A stretch of 9,433 nt of DNA, taken from NCBI GenBank assembly GCA_030433055.1, contig JAUILJ010000237.1, positions 1-9,433 of the forward strand, written 5' to 3'. A model generated the notes under the pieces. That model made no database searches. It was not told the origin of the DNA and saw only the letters and a list, made by a program, of their open reading frames with translations. Shown here piece after piece: positions 1 to 6,596 of this stretch; position 1 is the first letter of the stretch, and every line of letters starts with the position of its first letter. The position numbers were made by a program, and so were the translations under genes. This stretch comes from Polyangia bacterium. GTDB taxonomy: Bacteria > Myxococcota_A > Polyangia > Polyangiales > Polyangiaceae.

Positions 1-1547
1 GAGAAGGTACGATTCTCGCGATCGACCCAGTAGGCTTCGTGGTCCCCCAGGGCAACCTGGAAGCTCGCCGCCTCCTCGCCTGCCAGCTTCAACGCTTCCT
101 CGTCCGGTTTCGCACGGTAATAGAGGCCGTCGTAGGTAGCGTAGACCACGCGCCAGTCGACGGCGTAGAAGCCCTTGACTCCAGCTGCGACGGACTCCGA
201 ACGGGCTCCACGTTCACCCAGCCGCAAGCGCCACAAGCCTAGCTCCGTGGTTCGGTAGTACACCCACGGCGCGTGGTCCGGAGTGCGGACGAACTGGACG
301 TCCTCGAGGGCGCCACCCTCCGTCGACAGCACTCGCGAGTCGACGCCGAGCAGCGGAACCTCGTGCAAGCGATACTTGTCGGTCCACCAAACCGTCCCAT
401 GATCGGCCAGCAGCGCGGAACAGTCCTTGAACTCTGGGTCGGTGTACAACTCTTGAAGCCCGGGCTGGGGCTCGCACGCACCGAGGGGATCCACAGGACG
501 CATGTCGCCAATCTGCAGTGCGTTGCGGCTTTCGGCGTAGCTCGCGCTGAGCTTCGTCACCTCGCCCGAGTGGACGGCGTCCCACAGGATGGTCCGTCCG
601 ACGAGCTCCTGGCTCTTGACGCGCTTCACGTCGCTGGCTGGCAGCACCAGGGCGCCATTGTACTCGGGGAATGTCTTGTCGAGGTTGACCCGGACCCGAC
701 CCCCGGACAGCGGTTCTTCCTCCCCATAGCAACGCGTCCCTGACACCTCGACTGCGACGTAGGTCTCGTTTGGGTCGGGGTCCCGGGGCAACGCGAGGAG
801 TGCGATGTAGACGACGATGGAGAGCGCCACGCCGACGAGCGGGCTCAGCCAGGCTGCGGCTACGATCAGCATCGGGACCAGCGCCGTCGTCCAGTCCCCG
901 ACGTTGCTCTCCTTCCTCACCGCGTGAGCCATGGCAGAGAGTACGGCGACCTGACGTCGCGCCGCATCGGCCATCACATCCGAGCTGACGATATTATCCG
1001 CCTGGCAATATCTGCAGCGAGCGACCGCCTGACCTGTTTGGGCGGTGATTGGCCCGCCGCAAACGTGGCAGAGCGCTGGGTAGCCGGGAGCAACCGGAGC
1101 AACCGCAGACACGACCAGCTGAAGCTTGCGTTCCTGCCGCCGCAGCACGGCGAACAGCAAGGCGCTCACCAACCCTGAGAACAGTACAGGCCCCAGGGCC
1201 AAGACCAACAACGGCGCGTGGATGGTGGACACCTCCTTCACGCTGAGCAGATAGATGCTGACTCCGCCTCCGCCGCACGCGAGCAGGGCCAACGTGACGA
1301 CCACGAACGCGCCCACCGCCATCCAGCGCCCCATACGCAACCGGCGCACCGCGCGCATCCTGCGAGCCGACAGCTGACGCCGACGCTCGCGCATGGACCA
1401 CAATGCCTGGCGTGCGGCCTCCACCTCCTGGGCGATTCGCTCTGGCAGCGGCCCCTCGTAGGAGCAGTGGCTGCACTGCAGCACGTCTGGTGGCTCGAGC
1501 GAGATGGGTGTTGTCGCACCACAACCAGGGCACGTGGCAGCCAGCAT
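1..1547 (-). CDS. Zinc-ribbon multi-pass membrane protein, C-terminus cut by window edge
   Basis: An uninterrupted frame runs from an in-frame TGA at 1644-1646 to base 1, so at least 515 residues are present and the C-terminus is missing. I start it at the ATG at 1545-1547, which puts a zinc ribbon at once at the N-terminus (C6-x2-C9, C25-x2-C28). No good ribosome binding site is visible, and GTG at 1548-1550 is an alternative. An Arg-rich stretch (about 55-74) precedes helix 1 (about 75-100), then helix 2 (about 111-135), a second zinc ribbon (C160-x2-C163, C178-x2-C181), and a hydrophobic hairpin (about 222-253). The rest is soluble and rich in W, Y and short repeated strand-like segments, suggesting a beta-propeller-like sensor domain; this is inference. 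Both ribbons fall on the same predicted side of the membrane. I do not recognise the family. A 145-bp gap separates it from the upstream lipoprotein gene, so it may have its own promoter. Confidence 0.8.
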   Translation of the reverse strand, partial: MLAATCPGCGATTPISLEPPDVLQCSHCSYEGPLPERIAQEVEAARQALWSMRERRRQLSARRMRAVRRLRMGRWMAVGAFVVVTLALLACGGGGVSIYLLSVKEVSTIHAPLLVLALGPVLFSGLVSALLFAVLRRQERKLQLVVSAVAPVAPGYPALCHVCGGPITAQTGQAVARCRYCQADNIVSSDVMADAARRQVAVLSAMAHAVRKESNVGDWTTALVPMLIVAAAWLSPLVGVALSIVVYIALLALPRDPDPNETYVAVEVSGTRCYGEEEPLSGGRVRVNLDKTFPEYNGALVLPASDVKRVKSQELVGRTILWDAVHSGEVTKLSASYAESRNALQIGDMRPVDPLGACEPQPGLQELYTDPEFKDCSALLADHGTVWWTDKYRLHEVPLLGVDSRVLSTEGGALEDVQFVRTPDHAPWVYYRTTELGLWRLRLGERGARSESVAAGVKGFYAVDWRVVYATYDGLYYRAKPDEEALKLAGEEAASFQVALGDHEAYWVDRENRTF

Positions 1548-1692
1548 CACTCCATGCAAGCGGGCGCGCGCGGGCGAGTCAAACGTCTCGCTTCGGGCAA
1601 AGCAGCTCCGCGCGGGCGCAAGCGTTTCCCAGAACGTGTCTCCTCACCCCCGACCGAGCCTGCACTTGCTCCGCGGACTCCGACAGCCGCGT

Positions 1693-2199
1693 TCAGTCTT
1701 CGGTCTTGCGCTTGCGGATCGGTGGGGGCTCCGGAATATCCAGCACCACGCGCCAGCCGTTCTCTTCGCGGACGCAGTGGACGTCGAAGCGCTCGCCGGG
1801 TGACGCGCCAATCACGGCGACCACGGCTCGCTGGCCCTCGACCCGTGCCTTGAAGCGGTGAGGCTCGAAGCGCAGGGAAAAATGGGAGGGAGCGATCATC
1901 TCCTCGGGGCCAAGGTTGCGCCCCACCACGGCGCTTGCTCGCTTCGCGCGCTCGGTGAGCACTCGCTGAGCGTCGGACCACATCAGATCGAACGCAGCAC
2001 GCGCCATCTTCGGGTCACCGTGTACGCTCTCCATGCGGTCGATGAACTGCTCCACCACCCGCTCGGGTGTCTCTTCTTCCTGCTTGGGCGCGCAGCCCGC
2101 CGCGACGAACATCACCGCGCACAGGCACACCACGACGACGCGGCGCCAGCGCCAAAGGGCGCCGGAACCGTTTCCTCGAGGTAGCATTTTGGCGGGCAT
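1693..2199 (-). CDS. Small lipoprotein, coupled to trpS
   Basis: Encodes 168 residues. A basic N-terminus (RWRR at 17-20) is followed by a hydrophobic core and a lipobox VAAGC with the acylated cysteine at C36. This predicts export by Sec, lipidation, and anchoring to the cell envelope. The mature part starts with an acidic linker and continues as helix-rich sequence (about 45-95) and then strand-rich sequence (about 105-155). This resembles the small NTF2/DUF4878-like fold common in lipoproteins, but that is only a shape-level guess. The tail is basic (RKRK near 162-165). The ATG at 2197-2199 shares one base with the trpS TAA stop (TAATG), so translation is probably coupled to trpS. A second Met at residue 5 could be the true start but has no better binding site. 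Function unknown; I see no sequence link to tryptophan metabolism. Confidence 0.82.
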   Translation of the reverse strand: MPAKMLPRGNGSGALWRWRRVVVVCLCAVMFVAAGCAPKQEEETPERVVEQFIDRMESVHGDPKMARAAFDLMWSDAQRVLTERAKRASAVVGRNLGPEEMIAPSHFSLRFEPHRFKARVEGQRAVVAVIGASPGERFDVHCVREENGWRVVLDIPEPPPIRKRKTED

Positions 2200-3218
2200 T
2201 ACTTCTTGTAGTGTCCTGTGCCCAGGCCCATGGTCTTGCGCACGTCACGCATGGTGCGCTCTGCCAGGCGAGTGGCTTGCTCTCGACCGTTGTCCAGGAT
2301 CTCGAGGACGCGCTTGCGGTCAGCCCCCAGCGCTGCAGCGCGCTCGCGAATGGGATCCAGCTCTCGATTCAAGTTCGTGCACAGCAGAGCCTTGCAGGTA
2401 CCGCAGCCAAGCGCGCCCGAACGGCAGTCACGATCGATTTGCTCGACCTCGGCTGGACTGCTCACGGACTTGTGGATGGTGAAGATGTTGCAGATGTCCG
2501 GGTTGCCCGCGTCCCCCTGCCGCAGCTTGTTCGGATCCGTGAAGGCGCTCTTGATCTTCTTCTCCACGGCCTTGGGCGTATCCAGCAGGTCGATGCTGTT
2601 ACCGCGCGACTTGCTCATCTTGGTCTTCCCGTCGACGCCCATGATGCGAGGCGCCGCCGAGAGCAGCGGCTTGGGCTCGGGGAACAGCGCCTTGAAGCGG
2701 TGGTTGAAGCGACGCGCGATCTCACGAGTCAGCTCGAGGTGTTGCACCTGGTCGTCACCCACGGGGACCACGGTCGCGCGATAGACCAGGATGTCCGCCG
2801 CCATCAGGATGGGATAGGTGAAGAGCCCGGCGTTGACGTTCTCCTTGTGCTCGTCGCTCTTCTCCTTGAACTGAGTCATGCGGTTCAAGTCGCCCATGGG
2901 GGTCACGGCGGAGAGATACCAGGCGAGCTCCGTGTGCTGAGGCACATCGCTCTGCACGAAGATGGTGCACTTCTCTGGATCGAGCCCCGCGGCGATGTAG
3001 CTCACGGCGGCGTCCAAGATGCGCTGCTTGAGCTGCTGCGGGTCGTAGTCGATGGTGATGGCGTGAGCGTCCACGATGCAGAACAGCGCCTCGTGCTCTC
3101 CGGCGTTCACGAGGTTCACCCAGTTCTTCAGCGCACCCAGGTAGTTTCCGATGTGCAAGCCACCGGTGGGTTGCATGCCCGAGAGGATGCGAGGCTTCTG
3201 CTTGGGTTGGTCGCTCAT
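2199..3218 (-). CDS. trpS: Tryptophanyl-tRNA synthetase
   Basis: Class Ic aminoacyl-tRNA synthetase that charges tRNA-Trp with tryptophan using ATP in the cytoplasm. At 339 residues it has the usual bacterial length. Visible motifs: the N-terminal strand RILSGMQPTGGLHIGN, which carries the HIGH-type signature HIGN at 22-25; the region VGDDQVQHLELTREIARRFN, which binds the substrate; and KMSKS at 200-204. The C-terminal part has the GCGTCK segment seen in many TrpRS proteins. The frame stays open 86 codons further upstream, but that extension has no family similarity and would cross into the divergent methyltransferase gene, so I take the ATG at 3216-3218. A TTG at 3255-3257 would add 13 residues. 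No Shine-Dalgarno sequence precedes the ATG; the leader there instead resembles an anti-Shine-Dalgarno. The gene leads into a lipoprotein gene through a one-base overlap. Confidence 0.97.
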   Translation of the reverse strand: MSDQPKQKPRILSGMQPTGGLHIGNYLGALKNWVNLVNAGEHEALFCIVDAHAITIDYDPQQLKQRILDAAVSYIAAGLDPEKCTIFVQSDVPQHTELAWYLSAVTPMGDLNRMTQFKEKSDEHKENVNAGLFTYPILMAADILVYRATVVPVGDDQVQHLELTREIARRFNHRFKALFPEPKPLLSAAPRIMGVDGKTKMSKSRGNSIDLLDTPKAVEKKIKSAFTDPNKLRQGDAGNPDICNIFTIHKSVSSPAEVEQIDRDCRSGALGCGTCKALLCTNLNRELDPIRERAAALGADRKRVLEILDNGREQATRLAERTMRDVRKTMGLGTGHYKK

Positions 3219-3233
3219 GGGAGGACAGGAGGT
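3219..3233 (-). promoter_or_regulatory. Pyrimidine-rich trpS leader resembling anti-Shine-Dalgarno
   Basis: Read on the minus strand, the 15 bases directly before the trpS ATG are ACCTCCTGTCCTCCC. This has no purine-rich ribosome binding site and instead carries ACCTCC, the same sense as the 3' end of 16S rRNA. It could base-pair with a purine-rich site elsewhere in the transcript, or simply reflect initiation without a Shine-Dalgarno. The sequence is plain; any role is inference. Confidence 0.3.
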
Positions 3234-3334
3234 AACCCCAGCAGCCCGGCTCAGCAAGCACCTAAGCGTCGCTGGACGCCGCTCGATGAGTCGCCGTATG
3301 GGCGCCGAGTCGAACGCTACGCCTGACCAACAAC

Positions 3335-3365
3335 TTGGCCCCGGCGGATCCGCGCCAGCTACGAT
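3335..3365 (+). promoter_or_regulatory. Possible sigma-70-type promoter for the methyltransferase gene
   Basis: TTGGCC (3335-3340) and TACGAT (3360-3365) each match four of six consensus bases, but the 19-base spacing is longer than ideal. Initiation would fall only about 6 bases before the ATG at 3378. That fits the absence of a Shine-Dalgarno and a nearly leaderless message. In GC-rich DNA such matches occur by chance, so this is weak. Confidence 0.22.
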
Positions 3366-3373
3366 TTCAATCG
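3362..3373. other. Short inverted repeat before the methyltransferase start
   Basis: CGATT and AATCG are separated by TC, ending 4 bases before the methyltransferase ATG and overlapping the possible -10 element. It is an AT-richer island in GC-rich DNA. It could be an operator half-site pair used for autoregulation, or chance; a stem of this size is too small for a terminator. Confidence 0.3.
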
Positions 3374-3377
3374 CAGC

Positions 3378-4433
3378 ATGAGCATCACTGAGCCTCGCGT
3401 CCGTTTGACTTGGAACGACAAGCCGAGTGAGCCCACGTCCTGTGCCGCGCGACTCGAGATCGTGGAGCCAGGACATCCGTCCAGCATGCTGGTCGAAGGG
3501 GACAATTTGCAGGCTCTCGGGGCGCTGGCTCGCCGCTCGGGGGCATCAGCGGCGCTGGTCTATCTGGACCCGCCGTTCCTCACCGGGCGTCAGCACAACC
3601 GCGTCGAGCGAGCTCGCGATGGCGCTGGCAAGATCCAGCGCAGCGAGCGCCCGGCCTTCGATGACCGGTGGGCCGGCATGCATGACTACCTCGGTGCCCT
3701 GCACAGCCGGCTCAGCGTGGCGCGAGACCTGCTCGCCCCTCACGGCAGCCTGGTGCTGCACGTGGATCCGAAGACCAGTCACTACGCCAAGGTGATGTGC
3801 GACGAGATCTTCGGACCCGACTGCTTCGCCAGCGAAATCGTGTGGCGCTACCGGCGCTGGCCAGCGAAGACCAAGAACTTCCAGCGCGTTCACGACGTGC
3901 TCTTGCGCTACGTGAAGGATCCGAGCGCGGACCCGCGATTCAACCAGCTCTACGAGCCCCTCGCCGCCTCGACCCGGGCCACCTGGGGCACACGGAAGCA
4001 GCGCGCGGTAACGGACGACACGGGCAGGCGCCAGCGCTCGAGCAGCACGGAAGAGGAGAGCCCTGGCACGCCTCTGGGCGACGTCTGGGAGATCGGCATC
4101 GTCGCTCCGGTCGCTCGAGAGCGCACCGGCTACCCGACTCAGAAGCCCATGGCGTTGCTCGAGCGCCTGGTCTGTGCGTTGACCAATCCGGGAGATCTCG
4201 TCGTCGACCCGTACGTGGGCAGCGGGACCACGCTCGCGGTGTGCGCCGCCCTGGGCCGCCGTGGGATCGGCATCGATCAGAACCGCGAGGCCCTGGAAAT
4301 CTGCAAGCAGCGCCTGCGCGACCTGGGCATCGAGCCGCTGCAGGAGCGCGTCAGCGCCGCCTCAGTGGTGCGCAAGGCCGATGCTGGCGCGCAACCCGCC
4401 GCGCGCTCGAAACGCCTCAGGCGGGCCAGCTAG
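3378..4433 (+). CDS. Solitary beta-class DNA methyltransferase, probably adenine-N6
   Basis: An AdoMet-dependent DNA methyltransferase of 351 residues. The N-terminal part has the GDNLQAL segment (41-47) and the catalytic motif IV DPPF (64-67). The family typically places the target-recognition region in the middle, here about 150-245. The C-terminal part has GYPTQKP (251-257) and the AdoMet-binding motif I DPYVGSGTT (277-285), followed by GIGID, which supplies the acidic ribose-binding residue. Motif IV before motif I is the beta-class order; DPPF rather than SPP favours N6-adenine over N4-cytosine. A basic Ala/Arg-rich tail follows the fold. It is much shorter than type III Mod subunits, and no endonuclease, specificity subunit or helicase lies in the window, so it looks solitary. 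It is transcribed divergently from trpS and followed after 46 bases by a small unknown gene. Its recognition sequence cannot be read from the protein by eye. Confidence 0.93.
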   Translation: MSITEPRVRLTWNDKPSEPTSCAARLEIVEPGHPSSMLVEGDNLQALGALARRSGASAALVYLDPPFLTGRQHNRVERARDGAGKIQRSERPAFDDRWAGMHDYLGALHSRLSVARDLLAPHGSLVLHVDPKTSHYAKVMCDEIFGPDCFASEIVWRYRRWPAKTKNFQRVHDVLLRYVKDPSADPRFNQLYEPLAASTRATWGTRKQRAVTDDTGRRQRSSSTEEESPGTPLGDVWEIGIVAPVARERTGYPTQKPMALLERLVCALTNPGDLVVDPYVGSGTTLAVCAALGRRGIGIDQNREALEICKQRLRDLGIEPLQERVSAASVVRKADAGAQPAARSKRLRRAS

Positions 4434-4479
4434 CGGCCGTCAGGTTGCGATGCTCCCGCTTGTGTGAACAACATCGGCT

Positions 4480-4890
4480 GTGGCGACCAATCGACGCGCC
4501 AGCCGCGAAGCCATCCAGAAGCGCCGTGCAGGACGCGCGCTCAATGATCTGTTTTCAGGGCGCGGCAGCGGCCAGCTCGACGGTCGCACCGAGAAGCGTC
4601 GCCAGCGTCTGCTGGAAGAGCTACGGGAAAACAAGCGCAGGGGCTCTGGCGAGGAGCTCAAGCCCCTCGAGGTGCTGAGCCACGCGAACGAGTTGCTCGA
4701 GATGGGGGAGAGCGTCGCCAGCCTGAAGAAGTTGTGCGCGGCGCGTAAGCCCCCAGGGGACCGCGATCAGCTGGTGTTCGTGGTGCAACAGGTCCACGAG
4801 GCGTATGGCTTCCGCTCCGAGGTCTGGGGCCTGGTGGGAGTCGCTGACGAGGTTCTGCGCGCGGCCGGTGTTCCCCTCGCTGAAGAGTGA
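4480..4890 (+). CDS. Conserved-looking hypothetical protein, basic N-terminus
   Basis: Encodes 136 residues from a GTG start at 4480-4482. An in-frame TGA at 4465-4467 rules out a longer form; no clear ribosome binding site precedes the GTG. The N-terminal 60 residues are strongly basic and helical (ATNRRASREAIQKRRAGRAL, then a GRG-rich turn, then RTEKRRQRLLEELRENKRR), which could bind nucleic acid or form a coiled coil. The C-terminal half is a neutral helical region ending in an acidic tail. There is no signal peptide or membrane segment, so it is predicted cytoplasmic. It lies 46 bases after the methyltransferase and 68 bases before the peptidyl-prolyl isomerase, all on the plus strand, so a shared transcript is possible. 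Codon use looks typical of the neighbours. I do not recognise the family; I suspect a myxobacterial lineage protein but cannot confirm it. Confidence 0.8.
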   Translation: MATNRRASREAIQKRRAGRALNDLFSGRGSGQLDGRTEKRRQRLLEELRENKRRGSGEELKPLEVLSHANELLEMGESVASLKKLCAARKPPGDRDQLVFVVQQVHEAYGFRSEVWGLVGVADEVLRAAGVPLAEE

Positions 4891-4958
4891 GCGGCGGCCG
4901 TCCATCGTCGGCACGGTGCTGCTGGCACGCCGCAGAGTGTGCTAGCGATAGCGGACCC

Positions 4959-6005
4959 ATGGGAACCCGCACCGCGAATCGCCCCCAAGCCCGCTCCCGC
5001 TGGATGCGCCACATCGCGAGCCTGGCGCTGCTGGGTGCGGTGGGCCTGGCCTCGAGCGCGAGCGCCCAGGTAGATGATCCGGTGGTCGTGCGGATTGGCA
5101 GCGTGGAGCTCAAGCAGAGCAACGTGGAGCGCCGGCTGCGTGACGTCCCCGCGTTCAAGCTGCGCCAGTACGGCAACACCCCCGAGGCGATCAAGCGGGC
5201 CTTCGTCGAGCGCGACCTGGTCCCCGAGGTGCTCCTCGGCCTGGACACCAAGCTGGAAGACGCCATGCGCCAGCCAACTATCCGCGCGGAAGTAAATCAG
5301 GCCAAGCTGCAGGCCCTGCAGTCCGCCCTGCGCCATGAGCTGAAGCAGAAGTCGCCGGTCACCGACGCCGACATCGCGAAGTACTACAAGGACCATGAGA
5401 GCCGCTTCAAGACGCCGGAGCGCATCAAGCTCTGGCGCATCTTGTTACCCAGCGAGGAGGCGGCGCAGGCCGTCTTGAAGCAGGTCAAAGCCAAGGGCGA
5501 CGTGAAGACCTGGAGCCAGGTCGCCCGAGAGAAGTCCATCGACAAGGCGACGAACATGCGGGATGGCGACCTCGGCTTCGTGCTCCCGAGCGGTCTGACG
5601 AACGTGCCCCGAGTGCGCGTCGAGCGCTCCCTCTACGAAGCGGCCAAGTCGCTGAAGAACGGGGAGATCGCGCCGGAGCCCATCGCGGAGGGCAAGGGCT
5701 TTGCCGTGGTCTGGCGCCGCGGCAGCCTGAACGCCGTGGAGCGGAGCCTGGAGAGCGAGAGCCCCAACATTCGGCGCTTGCTCGAGCGAGAGCGCACCAA
5801 GAAGCAGCTGGACGAGCTGGTGAAGGGCCTGGTTGAAGCGCACGTGAAAGACCGCAACGACGCGCTGCTGGAGAACGTGGCCCTCGACAAGATCGGTGCG
5901 ATCGGTGCCGAGCGGAAACCCGGGTTCCTCGACAAGCACGCCCCCAGCGGCGACGTGAAGCCCACGTCGAGCGGCGACCCCGCCGCTGGCGCCGGCAAGC
6001 GCTGA
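4959..6005 (+). CDS. Exported parvulin-type peptidyl-prolyl cis-trans isomerase
   Basis: A 348-residue periplasmic foldase of the SurA/PrsA kind. A basic N-terminus and hydrophobic core (about 17-34) end in ASSASA with likely Sec cleavage before Q37. Residues 41-150 form the helical SurA-N-like chaperone part, including the motif in which a short strand (VVRIGSVEL) precedes long helices. Residues about 154-258 match the rotamase domain: IKLWRILL strand, a KAKGDVKTWSQVAREKSID helix-loop, DGDLGFVLPSG, and GEIAPEPIAEGKGFAVVWRR as the closing strand. A charged helix and a Pro/Gly/Ser/Ala tail follow. It catalyses proline isomerisation and probably assists outer-membrane or secreted protein folding. 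I use the ATG at 4959; the ATG at 5004 would also leave a good signal peptide, and the frame is open back to 4887. Single-domain PPIases of this type are often numerous in myxobacteria, so no specific gene name is given. Confidence 0.9.
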   Translation: MGTRTANRPQARSRWMRHIASLALLGAVGLASSASAQVDDPVVVRIGSVELKQSNVERRLRDVPAFKLRQYGNTPEAIKRAFVERDLVPEVLLGLDTKLEDAMRQPTIRAEVNQAKLQALQSALRHELKQKSPVTDADIAKYYKDHESRFKTPERIKLWRILLPSEEAAQAVLKQVKAKGDVKTWSQVAREKSIDKATNMRDGDLGFVLPSGLTNVPRVRVERSLYEAAKSLKNGEIAPEPIAEGKGFAVVWRRGSLNAVERSLESESPNIRRLLERERTKKQLDELVKGLVEAHVKDRNDALLENVALDKIGAIGAERKPGFLDKHAPSGDVKPTSSGDPAAGAGKR

Positions 6006-6055
6006 GGCCCCATTTTCGAATCGCCGATCGTGTCGGAGGACCCGCCGAGCCCGGC

Positions 6056-6100
6056 GGTGAGCCCTGCGGTTCTTGGGGGTGAGACGCACCGCGGCTCACC
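6056..6100. terminator. Hairpin between convergent genes, possible bidirectional terminator
   Basis: GGTGAGCC (6056-6063) pairs perfectly with GGCTCACC (6093-6100), and GCGGT (6066-6070) continues the stem with ACCGC (6088-6092) after a two-base bulge; the loop is 17 bases. It sits in the 144-bp spacer between two genes that converge, where a bidirectional stop is expected. There is no T-run on either side, so it is not a standard intrinsic terminator. A smaller alternative stem (6042-6046 with 6053-6057) would compete with it. Confidence 0.5.
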
Positions 6101-6149
6101 CGGGCCGACTCCGCCCTTCCGGGTCGCTCGCTGGGGTCCCGCCGCGCAG

Positions 6150-6596
6150 CTAGACGCTGGGCAGATCCCAGCCGAGCTGCTTGAGCACGCCGCGGAAGAT
6201 GCGCTCCTCCTCGCGAGCGTCCAGCTGCTTCTTGAAGAACTCCGCGTTGTCGCCCTTGGTGGCTGCGTGGGTCGCGCGCTCGTAGTGCTCGAGCATGATC
6301 AGCAGGTGAGGGTGCGCGTCGGTGACCTGCTTCGGCACCTGCATGTGCCGCGCGGAACTGAGCCGCGCATCCGCCTGGTCGTGGACATAGTCAGCGAGGT
6401 CCTTGTCGGACAGACGGTTGCGCAGGTAGTCCGCTTCCTTGCGCGCGTGAGCAACGATCAGCGCGGCGCGATCCAGGTAGCTCCCGGCGAACGCTGAGCT
6501 GGCCCACGCGATGGCTCCAAGCGGCACCGCGCAAAGTAGCGCCCGCCGCAGCTCTCGCGTGCCCACCGGCCGCCGGGACTTATCGGTTCTAAACAT
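6150..6596 (-). CDS. Small secreted protein, coupled to rnc
   Basis: Encodes 148 residues. A basic N-terminus (RELRR near 14-18) and hydrophobic stretch (19-36) end in AFA, with likely signal-peptidase I cleavage before G38, so the mature 111-residue protein is predicted periplasmic or secreted. The mature part is helical, Ala/Arg/Glu/His-rich, without cysteines or a recognised catalytic motif. It ends in an aromatic LGWDLPSV. The start is chosen for the ATG at 6594-6596, which overlaps the last 8 bases of rnc and is preceded by GGGAG at a 6-base distance. The frame stays open to about 6797, but that region lies inside rnc and is not protein-like. The overlap implies translational coupling with rnc. 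Function unknown. Confidence 0.82.
   Translation of the reverse strand: MFRTDKSRRPVGTRELRRALLCAVPLGAIAWASSAFAGSYLDRAALIVAHARKEADYLRNRLSDKDLADYVHDQADARLSSARHMQVPKQVTDAHPHLLIMLEHYERATHAATKGDNAEFFKKQLDAREEERIFRGVLKQLGWDLPSV

Noticed and set aside
214..743. Open frames on both strands in the left part
   Set aside because: They are shadows of the larger minus-strand membrane protein frame that runs from 1547 to the left edge; they contain Arg-rich, non-protein-like sequence.
1548..1692. Promoter or small gene between the two minus-strand genes
   Set aside because: I searched the 145 bases and found no convincing -35/-10 pair and no start codon with a binding site; it is left as unexplained spacer.
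2067..3326. Long plus-strand open frame (419 codons) opposite trpS
   Set aside because: The opposite strand encodes tryptophanyl-tRNA synthetase with all motifs; the antisense frame is a high-GC shadow rich in Leu, Val, Arg and His without recognisable domains.
3219..3377. T-box or tryptophan-attenuator leader for trpS
   Set aside because: No T-box core sequence, no terminator/antiterminator pair and no Trp-rich leader peptide are visible in the 159-bp spacer.
3378..4890. Restriction-modification or phage-defence island
   Set aside because: Only the methyltransferase is present; no endonuclease, helicase, specificity subunit or toxin follows, and the neighbours are housekeeping or exported proteins.
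6030..6497. Plus-strand open frame over the convergent spacer
   Set aside because: It is antisense to the small secreted protein gene and contains the hairpin; no homology-like pattern is seen.
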